A stretch of DNA of 13,002 nucleotides, taken from the NCBI GenBank assembly GCA_017455945.1, contig JAFTLM010000084.1:1-13002 (forward strand). The letters run 5' to 3'. Of the stretch, positions 7,992-13,002 are shown piece after piece. The DNA comes from Clostridia bacterium. Its GTDB lineage: Bacteria; Bacillota; Clostridia; Oscillospirales; CAG-272. Within the stretch, counting starts at the first letter, position 1. Every line of letters begins with the position of its first letter. The position numbers were made by a program, and so were the translations under genes. The notes under the pieces are model-generated. The model had not been told where the DNA came from. It searched no databases and saw nothing but the letters and a program-made list of their open reading frames with translations.

Positions 7992-9368
7992 ATGGTTTGC
8001 AACGAAATAATTTTGGGCGGAAGCTCCATATTGAAGATTTATCATAAGAATTTCAATGAAGCTTATTATCGAAGGATATTACACAATAAAAAAATAGGAA
8101 GATGCAATTTGGAATTCCGTGAATATCAGGTTTCAGAAGAAGATATTGACTGTATTTCCGGGTGGATATATAAACGCGAAGGATTGTTAGAGCCTGATAT
8201 ATGCCCCAACCCATACGGGGATACGGTATGTGCAAGAATGACACATTATATTTTTGATGATAAGCCTTCAAAAATATTTGGAACTAAGGAAAATAAGTAT
8301 CCTTTAAAAATATCCATTCAAGATTTTATAGAGATGACAGAATTTATAGAAAAATATACCGGAATAAAGATTAAAAATTCTCCTATGCTTTTCGGAGATA
8401 TTTTGATTTTTTCTGCTTGTAAAATTGATATTAAAGCTACTAATGAAAATGGTGTTACTGTAAGTAATGTTCCAAAAAATTCTATAGTTACAGTTTCCTT
8501 TAAAAATAAGGATTTTATTGTTTATAGTTCACTTATATCTTTACAAGATGATAAAACTGTTATTGATATTCCATGCAAGGAAAAATGGAACAATATCGAT
8601 ATTTACATTTACAGTAACGGTAATTTAATATATTTACGAAAAAATTTGTATTACATAAGAAACCATAATGTTAAGGCTCGTATTGTAACCAATAAGACTA
8701 TCCCGTTAAATAAAATTTCAAATGAATACGTAATCAAAGAATATTCTGCTCAAACAATATCAAGCCCGGCAAAGAAAGGTGAAACATCGGCTGAAATTAT
8801 AGATAATGCGGCTCAAAAACTACTTTGCTTAATTGACAATGAAAAAGTTGATACTCAAATTTTTTTCATACAACCGGGAGAATTTAATAAAGCGTTTGAG
8901 TTAATAGGCGAAACAATAGTGAGTGCGAATGACACGTTGTGGGTATTTGACTCATATTTTACCGATAAAGAAGGGATATTAAAATCCTTGGATTGGCTTA
9001 AAATTATTTCTTATTGCAAAGCGGATAAAAAGAATATTGTTTTTTACTCAAATGCTCGGAATAATTCTTTGAATATATTGGAGTTTCTAAACGAAATTAA
9101 GAAGGATGCGGATTTACAGGAATATATAAGAGGCAGTGGAAAGCTTGGAATTTCTCTCTACCAAACTAAATCACCAATCCATGATAGATTTATTCTTGTG
9201 CAGAATGGTTCATCTTTTAAAGGATTAATTATGGGAACATCATTTAATTCCTTGGAAAGTAATCATTATTGTTTGAGTAAACTTGAGGGAAATTCAGCAA
9301 AAACAATTTTAACAGAATTGAAAGATTGGTTAAATGCAGGTAATGTATCGTATCAGGCGGAGGTGTAA
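7992..9368 (+). CDS. Cargo protein with C-terminal phospholipase D-like domain (possible VPA1262-like)
   Basis: Product of 458 residues, first gene of a two-gene AT-rich cassette with its own promoter. The N-terminal 270 or so residues are mixed helix and strand, with a beta-rich stretch around residues 135-240, and match nothing I know firmly. The C-terminal part, about residues 290-455, looks like a single PLD-type domain: a TLWVFDSYF strand near 315-323, H397-D398-R399-F, and GTS417-F-N419. In canonical HxKx4D motifs the Lys and Asp help catalysis; here they are Arg399 and Gln404, while the His and the GxSxN part remain. The overall layout recalls VPA1262-like proteins, but that link is tentative. 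No signal peptide or membrane segment is apparent, so it is probably cytoplasmic. Nuclease or defence activity is inference only. The next gene starts 3 bases after its stop. Confidence 0.8.
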   Translation: MVCNEIILGGSSILKIYHKNFNEAYYRRILHNKKIGRCNLEFREYQVSEEDIDCISGWIYKREGLLEPDICPNPYGDTVCARMTHYIFDDKPSKIFGTKENKYPLKISIQDFIEMTEFIEKYTGIKIKNSPMLFGDILIFSACKIDIKATNENGVTVSNVPKNSIVTVSFKNKDFIVYSSLISLQDDKTVIDIPCKEKWNNIDIYIYSNGNLIYLRKNLYYIRNHNVKARIVTNKTIPLNKISNEYVIKEYSAQTISSPAKKGETSAEIIDNAAQKLLCLIDNEKVDTQIFFIQPGEFNKAFELIGETIVSANDTLWVFDSYFTDKEGILKSLDWLKIISYCKADKKNIVFYSNARNNSLNILEFLNEIKKDADLQEYIRGSGKLGISLYQTKSPIHDRFILVQNGSSFKGLIMGTSFNSLESNHYCLSKLEGNSAKTILTELKDWLNAGNVSYQAEV

Positions 9369-9371
9369 AAA

Positions 9372-10619
9372 ATGATGGATTCAAATATCATAAAAGAACT
9401 CAGTTTGATTGTAATGGATTGTTTAAATGATAAAATTGCTTTCAAAGATTACAGGAAAAAGATAAATGCTATTTTGCACAATAAGTCTATATCAACAGTC
9501 TTTGGGGAATTAAATACGTATAATCAGAATCATAAAAAAGAAAAAAATATTTCAACTATTATAGTTATTATGGCGCTCTATATGAGAGATCTTGATGCTC
9601 AAGAAATAATAAAAAATGAAATTATCAAATTCAATATGGTTGGCTCGTTATATGGTGGGTTGTATAAAATGCTTTGTGGGGACTCAAGCATATTTAAAAT
9701 AGATGTTGCCTTAGGAGATAATTCGTTTAACAACAAGTATGAATTTTTAAACAGGCATTTAGCTTATAGTGAACTTAGATTAACTGTTTTATTGAAAACT
9801 GTTGAAACGCTACATATGGTTGATAAGTTTAAGTTTGACTTGCTTGCATATAGCGACAAGACAAAATTAATATTGTTAAGTATGGCGGGTTTTCGCTTAA
9901 ATGTAAAACCGTCTGATGAATTATTGGTGCGCTTGATAACGGATGGAGATGACCTTAATCAGAATATTGCACTTTATTTCATTACAGTTAAACTTAATAT
10001 TCTGTTAAACCAATATTATAATGTTAAAGAAAAACTGGCTGATAAAAGAAAGCGCATGAAGGAACTTGATTGTGAACTAGATAAGATTAATGGTTTTATT
10101 TCTCAATGTGATAGCAAAACTCGTGTTTCATTACTGTTTAATTATTTTTTACAACACCATAGAGCGTATCCTGTGTATTTTGCTAGAATATTAGTAGATA
10201 AAGAACATCAAGAATATTTTTGTGAACAAATAAAATCATCGGGGAAAATAAGGTCTTTAAGGGAATTAGAGATTGTTGCTAACTTAATTGCAATAACACC
10301 TTCCCTTGATGATAGGAAAAAACGAGTATCCAAATCAAGTTTATATAGTGCAATAACAGATGTTATTATCAAATTTATTGATGAACGAAAAGGAATATAT
10401 ATGTGGGATAATGGGCAGAATGAATACTTTTTAAATGTGTGCAAAAACTTGCCCAAGAGTTTCTTGAGAAGAATATTTTCTTTTGCAAAGAAAAAACAAA
10501 GCACATTAATGTGTGGCCCCTTAGATGAAATGGTGAGATTTAAAATATTTTTAGATGATAACAGACAAAACGAAATAATCCAAGGAATACTGAATGTTAT
10601 TAACCCTCTAATAGAATAA
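9372..10619 (+). CDS. Unrecognised helical protein, partner of the PLD-like protein
   Basis: Product of 415 residues with no domain that I recognise. It appears almost entirely alpha-helical, rich in Lys, Asn, Ile and Leu, with a likely coiled coil around the KEKLADKRKRMKELDCELDK segment in the middle. No signal peptide, zinc cluster, Walker motif or nuclease motif is visible. The start is ATG 9372 (a second ATG follows at 9375), 8 bases after GGAGG at 9359-9363, which lies inside the end of the previous gene. Its initiation region, GGAGGTGTA plus an A-rich spacer, nearly copies that of the first gene. The 3-base gap and the strong terminator right after it show that the pair is transcribed together. 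It may bind or control the PLD-like protein, either as sensor or as regulator, but this is an inference from linkage. Confidence 0.8.
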   Translation: MMDSNIIKELSLIVMDCLNDKIAFKDYRKKINAILHNKSISTVFGELNTYNQNHKKEKNISTIIVIMALYMRDLDAQEIIKNEIIKFNMVGSLYGGLYKMLCGDSSIFKIDVALGDNSFNNKYEFLNRHLAYSELRLTVLLKTVETLHMVDKFKFDLLAYSDKTKLILLSMAGFRLNVKPSDELLVRLITDGDDLNQNIALYFITVKLNILLNQYYNVKEKLADKRKRMKELDCELDKINGFISQCDSKTRVSLLFNYFLQHHRAYPVYFARILVDKEHQEYFCEQIKSSGKIRSLRELEIVANLIAITPSLDDRKKRVSKSSLYSAITDVIIKFIDERKGIYMWDNGQNEYFLNVCKNLPKSFLRRIFSFAKKKQSTLMCGPLDEMVRFKIFLDDNRQNEIIQGILNVINPLIE

Positions 10620-10624
10620 TTTTA

Positions 10625-10669
10625 TAAAACCAAGGCAGAAGTGATTTATAGTGCCTTGGTTTTAATTTT
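10625..10669 (+). terminator. Strong, probably bidirectional intrinsic terminator ending the two-gene cassette
   Basis: A perfect 13-bp inverted repeat (10625-10637 with 10652-10664) has a GC-containing core CCAAGGCA/TGCCTTGG, a 14-base loop and a T-rich 3' flank. Its outer arm is AAAA/TTTT, so it could also act on the other strand. It lies 5 bases after the stop of the helical gene. Confidence 0.85.
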
Positions 10670-10701
10670 ATAACTTATGATAAAAATGTGAAAAACGAAC
10701 A

Positions 10702-10730
10702 TTGACAATATAACGGAAAAGCGTTATAAT
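10702..10730 (+). promoter_or_regulatory. Consensus promoter of the XRE/nucleotidyltransferase cassette
   Basis: TTGACA (10702-10707) and TATAAT (10725-10730) match the housekeeping consensus exactly with a 17-base spacer. Transcription should start near 10737, leaving a short leader with the ribosome site at 10741. Confidence 0.88.
10709..10728 (+). promoter_or_regulatory. Probable XRE operator inside the promoter
   Basis: TATAACG (10709-10715) and CGTTATA (10722-10728) are perfect inverted 7-bp arms around six bases. They fill the spacer and overlap the -10 box. This is a typical place for autorepression by the XRE-type product encoded immediately downstream; that the XRE protein binds here is inferred. 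Confidence 0.65.
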
Positions 10731-10740
10731 ATAATTGAGA

Positions 10741-10747
10741 AAGGAGG
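10741..10747 (+). promoter_or_regulatory. Ribosome binding site that fixes the start at ATG 10756
   Basis: AAGGAGG lies 8 bases before ATG 10756. The longer in-frame option, TTG at 10735, would start upstream of the ribosome site and at or before the predicted transcript start. Confidence 0.9.
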
Positions 10748-10755
10748 CAAATACT

Positions 10756-11322
10756 ATGCTTGCAAAATTATTAAAAAAATATGATATGACATTATATCAA
10801 TGCGCAAAACTCAGCGGAATTGCTTACACAACATTATCGGAAGTAGTACGTGGAAAAACAAAACTTGAAAAATGTTCTGCTGAAACGGTGTACCGCTTAT
10901 CTAAAGTTTTCAATGTTTCTATGGAAGAATTGTTGCGCGATAAGGTAGAAGTGAGGGTGGATTTCGAGATTTTTAAGAGCAATATATGCCACCTTATTAA
11001 AGACAACGATGAAATTGATTTTATGCTAAATACGATAAATTCAGATGATATACGGCGTTATTGGGAAAAGAAATGGTATCCGGAAGCGTTTTATCTGCTT
11101 GCGATGCTTGATTATTTAAGCCGGGAAAATGAGATACCTATATGCAATAAATATGATGATATCCGTATACATTCGCTTAAAACTACAATATATCCACGTG
11201 ATGTAGAAATTATAGCTAAAATTGACAAGAACTCGGATATAAAAGAGAGAAGCAGGCGTGAATCAATTCCCGAATTTATAAGATTTAACATTGTAGAAAG
11301 CGAGGTAAGAAATGTCTATTGA
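10756..11322 (+). CDS. XRE-family regulator, putative antitoxin of the nucleotidyltransferase pair
   Basis: Product of 188 residues. Residues 12-33 form a Cro/CI-type helix-turn-helix (LYQCAKLSGIAYTTLSEVV with G33-K34), followed by the KLEKCSAETVYRLSKVFNVS stretch frequent in Firmicute XRE proteins. Residues 65-188 form a second, mostly helical domain that includes WYPEAFYLLAMLDYLSREN and ends in an IPEFIRFNIVESEV segment; I know this type next to nucleotidyltransferase-fold genes but cannot name it. The gene overlaps the next by 11 bases, a sign of coupled translation. With the promoter palindrome, the likely picture is a regulator that represses its own operon and counteracts its neighbour. 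Being a pure transcription factor for the element is an alternative. Confidence 0.85.
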   Translation: MLAKLLKKYDMTLYQCAKLSGIAYTTLSEVVRGKTKLEKCSAETVYRLSKVFNVSMEELLRDKVEVRVDFEIFKSNICHLIKDNDEIDFMLNTINSDDIRRYWEKKWYPEAFYLLAMLDYLSRENEIPICNKYDDIRIHSLKTTIYPRDVEIIAKIDKNSDIKERSRRESIPEFIRFNIVESEVRNVY

Positions 11323-12040
11323 TGTACCTTTTACGAAAGAAAATCTTGAATATTATTTGAAAGAATTGGCGAAAGAGTATAAAAAGAGAAGCGGAAATTT
11401 TCCTGCTGAAATGATATTGGTGGGAGGAGCTTCTGTTTTGATTAACTATCAATTCCGTATGGCATCCTATGACATAGATGCTCTATATGCTTCAAAATCA
11501 ATTATGAAGGACGCTATAAATGCTGTTGGCGATAAACTCGGACTTCCTTCGGGATGGGTTAATGATGAGTTTAAAAAGACCGCATCATATACTCCCAAAC
11601 TTATAGAATATTCAAATTACTATAAAACATTTTCAAATTGCTTGCAGATAAGAACAATTCGTGCAGAATATCTTGTTGCTATGAAGTTAATGTCAGGACG
11701 CAAATACAAAAAAGATTTATCGGATATTGCTGGTATTCTTTATGAGCAAGAACGTGCAGGAAATCCGCTCAATTTTGAAATGATCGATAAGGCAGTTTAT
11801 AATCTGTACGGAGGATGGGAAAATATTTCAAAAGATGCACAAGAACTTTTGCACAAATTACTTGAATCAGATGATTTGGAAAAGCTGTTCATAGAATTGA
11901 GTGAAGATGAAGTATATGCCAAAGAAGCACTTGTTGAAATGGAAAAAAAGTATCCTAATGTAGTAAAGAAAGATAATGTTGACGATGTTATCTTGGAATT
12001 GATGAAGAAAAAGAAACGAACCGATAGAGAAGAGAGATAG
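11312..12040 (+). CDS. Nucleotidyltransferase-fold protein (DUF6036/AbiEii-like), putative toxin
   Basis: Product of 242 residues. The N-terminal half has the Pol-beta-type signature: G38-G39-A-S41 in ILVGGASVLINYQFR, then D54-I-D56 in SYDIDALY. It is followed by EYLVAMKLMSGRKYKKDLSD with K125, D135 and D138, matching the AMKL...KDLxDI segment of DUF6036 and AbiEii-like proteins. The C-terminal third is charged and helical and ends in a Lys/Arg-rich tail. Some members of this superfamily are toxins that transfer nucleotides to tRNA or other targets; whether this one does is not shown. GAGG at 11302-11305, six bases before ATG 11312, supports the start. Linkage to the XRE gene by an 11-base overlap suggests a toxin-antitoxin or abortive-infection type pair carried as a stability or defence module. 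Confidence 0.83.
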   Translation: MSIDVPFTKENLEYYLKELAKEYKKRSGNFPAEMILVGGASVLINYQFRMASYDIDALYASKSIMKDAINAVGDKLGLPSGWVNDEFKKTASYTPKLIEYSNYYKTFSNCLQIRTIRAEYLVAMKLMSGRKYKKDLSDIAGILYEQERAGNPLNFEMIDKAVYNLYGGWENISKDAQELLHKLLESDDLEKLFIELSEDEVYAKEALVEMEKKYPNVVKKDNVDDVILELMKKKKRTDREER

Positions 12041-12042
12041 TT

Positions 12043-12255
12043 TTGACGAGAAATAAAAAAATCTGTTTGAATTGCGGAAGAAAGATGAAACAACAGTTCA
12101 TATCTTTGTATCATTGTAAATGCGGAATGAGTTGGAAGAAAGGCACAGGATTTTTTCAAAGAACAGATGATATGGTATTTTGCTTAGAGCATAATTACGC
12201 AAATAAGAAGCCAAGGCGTATCATAAAAATCAAGAGCATAACATCAGAAAAATAA
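12043..12255 (+). CDS. Small zinc-ribbon-like protein, third gene of the XRE cassette
   Basis: Product of 70 residues starting at TTG 12043, two bases after the previous stop, which suggests translational coupling. No strong ribosome site is present (only GAGAGA nearby), and no other start precedes the first cysteine pair. C8-x2-C11 in CLNCGRKM and C25-x-C27 in HCKCG resemble a zinc ribbon, with aromatic residues between; the second pair has only one residue between its cysteines. The C-terminus is basic (KKPRRIIKIK), which would suit nucleic acid binding. Its position suggests an accessory of the regulator/nucleotidyltransferase pair. The shadow frame on the other strand has no such pattern. 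Function unknown. Confidence 0.6.
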   Translation: MTRNKKICLNCGRKMKQQFISLYHCKCGMSWKKGTGFFQRTDDMVFCLEHNYANKKPRRIIKIKSITSEK

Positions 12256-12263
12256 AATATTCA

Positions 12264-12282
12264 GGGACAGGATTGTCCCTTT
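12264..12282 (+). terminator. Short hairpin after the zinc-ribbon gene
   Basis: GGGACA (12264-12269) and TGTCCC (12274-12279) form a perfect 6-bp stem with a GGAT loop, followed by only TTT. It starts 9 bases after the stop codon. Termination may be weak; the following TTTACATAG also occurs behind the hairpin at 7880. Confidence 0.5.
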
Positions 12283-12286
12283 ACAT

Positions 12287-12324
12287 AGCCGAGAGAATTT
12301 GCACCTAAGTCCTCTCGGCTTTTT
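12287..12324 (+). terminator. Intrinsic terminator in front of the DpnD-like gene
   Basis: AGCCGAGAG (12287-12295) pairs with CTCTCGGCT (12312-12320) over 9 bp, with a 16-base loop and a T run (TTTTT, then C and TTT). Only 24 bases separate the T run from the next start codon, too few for a full promoter, so it may act as an attenuator for the genes that follow. Confidence 0.85.
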
Positions 12325-12348
12325 CTTTGTGGAAGGGAGTGTGATAAG

Positions 12349-12513
12349 GTGAAATATGGAGTGGCTGTAACAGTACAGCAGACGGGATACGTTGAAGTTG
12401 AAGCTGATTGCGAGTCTGAAGCCAAAGCTATAGCGGTGGAAAATGTGTACGAAGAACGTGTTCCATACCACGAAACAGAGGTAACGGAATGTAAAATCGA
12501 AGGATATTTTTAG
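12349..12513 (+). CDS. Small DpnD/PcfM-like protein
   Basis: A 54-codon gene starting at GTG 12349 and ending at TAG 12511-12513; GGGAG at 12335-12339 lies 9 bases before the start. The product begins MKYGVAVTVQQTGYVEVEAD, then has ESEAKAIAVENVY and a short acidic C-terminal part. This beta-hairpin plus (E/S)xEAxxIA helix pattern, at about 50 residues, is that of DpnD/PcfM-like proteins, which are common in conjugative elements and plasmids of Firmicutes; their function is not known to me. The next gene starts 18 bases after its stop, so the two are cotranscribed. Confidence 0.7.
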   Translation: MKYGVAVTVQQTGYVEVEADCESEAKAIAVENVYEERVPYHETEVTECKIEGYF

Positions 12514-12531
12514 AGAAAGCGAGGCGGTAAA

Positions 12532-12915
12532 ATGAATAATATCGAGTTTGATGAAGAACTAAATCTTAAACTGTACAATAAACTTTTATTGGAATTTGAA
12601 CGGTATAAAGAAAAGCTTTTGACGATGTCCCCGGAAGAAATCTTGAAACACGCATACAAATACGTTATGTATGAGGAGATAGTTTGCATATGCGAATATA
12701 CGGAATTTAATACAAAGCGAGTAAAAGCGTTGCTTAAATCTCCGACCCCTCTTGAAGATATTTTTTCAAAATGGGAACATTCCGATTATTCGTATATGGA
12801 CGTTATGCAGGACATTATAGAACTTACGGCAGACGATAAAATAGAGAAAGCAAAAAAGAGAAACTCAAGGAACAAAGATGCAAAAGAACGTTTAGAATTA
12901 AAGGCATATATCTAA
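12532..12915 (+). CDS. DUF3848-like protein
   Basis: Product of 127 residues. The body, residues about 10-100, follows the DUF3848 layout: an LYNKLLLEFERYKEKL helix, MSPEEILKHAYKYVMYEEIV, then KALLKSPTPLEDIFSKWE and YMDVMQDIIE. A basic tail (KKRNSRNKDAKERLELK) ends the protein. GAGG at 12521-12524, 7 bases before ATG 12532, supports the start. DUF3848 genes are frequent next to toprim- and LtrC-like genes in Firmicute conjugative elements; the biochemical role is unknown. The last bases overlap the conserved region of the next gene, in another frame. The family call rests on remembered pattern and is fairly sure. Confidence 0.8.
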   Translation: MNNIEFDEELNLKLYNKLLLEFERYKEKLLTMSPEEILKHAYKYVMYEEIVCICEYTEFNTKRVKALLKSPTPLEDIFSKWEHSDYSYMDVMQDIIELTADDKIEKAKKRNSRNKDAKERLELKAYI

Positions 12916-13002
12916 AGAAACTATAGAAAAAGCGAGAAAAATAGACTTGCTTTCGTACCTGATGTCAACAAATCCGAGTGAGCTTGTGAAGTGCGGAAGC
13001 TG
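12911..13002 (+). CDS. N-terminus of a CHC2/toprim (DUF3991-like) protein, 3' partial, no clear start
   Basis: In the second frame, the codons from 12911 read SKETIEKARKIDLLSYLM and continue STNPSELVKCGS to the right edge. This matches the N-terminus of CHC2 zinc-finger/toprim-type proteins of Firmicute conjugative elements, which resemble DNA primases. The frame is closed just upstream by TAG 12893-12895 and TAA 12899-12901, and no ATG, GTG or TTG lies between these stops and the conserved residues. ATG 12878, with AAGGA at 12867-12871, is in frame but runs only five codons to the TAG. Later codons (TTG 12947, ATG 12962) would lose conserved residues. The gene may be damaged, use a non-standard start or reflect a sequence error. 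Replication or primase-like function is inferred from the family. Confidence 0.6.

Noticed and set aside
10735..10755. TTG 10735 as start of the XRE protein
   Set aside because: It lies upstream of the AAGGAGG at 10741-10747 and at or before the predicted transcript start; ATG 10756 is ideally spaced.
7854..12348. CRISPR array, tRNA gene, insertion sequence ends or att sites in the cargo region
   Set aside because: I saw no regularly spaced direct repeats, cloverleaf, transposase frame or flanking direct repeats. The inverted repeats present are accounted for as terminators or operators.

Overview
The window reads as the interior of an integrative and conjugative element (or related conjugative genomic island) of a Clostridia-type Firmicute. 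This rests on three things seen together: a giant LtrC-like adenine-methyltransferase/helicase polyprotein, a downstream set of small backbone genes (DpnD/PcfM-like, DUF3848-like and the start of a CHC2/toprim-like protein), and clear Firmicute expression signals (GGAGG ribosome sites, TTGACA/TATAAT promoters, hairpin-plus-T terminators). No integrase, relaxase, T4SS gene, att site or tRNA is inside the window, so the element type is inferred. Every gene I accept lies on the + strand.

Region 1 (1-7853) is almost wholly one reading frame. It is open at the left edge, so the protein exceeds 2616 residues. In order it carries a low-complexity linker, three related N-terminal modules of about 90-100 residues, a MutS domain I-like segment, an N6-adenine methyltransferase core and an SNF2-type helicase with a coiled-coil tail. 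The first 285 bases also encode a TnpV-like protein in another frame, so the linker and the TnpV-like protein share the same DNA.

Region 2 (about 7930-10668) is a visibly AT-richer two-gene cassette with its own promoter, an inverted-repeat operator-like site and a strong bidirectional-looking terminator. Gene 1 has a C-terminal phospholipase D-like fold (HDRF and GTSFN motifs). Gene 2 is a helical protein I do not recognise. The cassette looks like cargo, possibly a defence or conflict system, and is the best candidate here for something undescribed.

Region 3 (about 10702-12255) is a second self-contained cassette: an XRE-type regulator, an overlapping nucleotidyltransferase-fold protein with a GG...DxD motif, and a small zinc-ribbon protein. 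A consensus promoter is overlapped by a palindrome suited to autorepression. It resembles a toxin-antitoxin module of the regulator plus nucleotidyltransferase type, which could help keep the element in its host.

Region 4 (12256-13002) returns to backbone genes behind two hairpins, the second a good intrinsic terminator. The last gene is cut by the window edge and has no normal start codon in its frame next to its conserved region.

The layout suggests two independently regulated cargo cassettes placed between the LtrC-like gene and the DpnD/DUF3848/toprim block.
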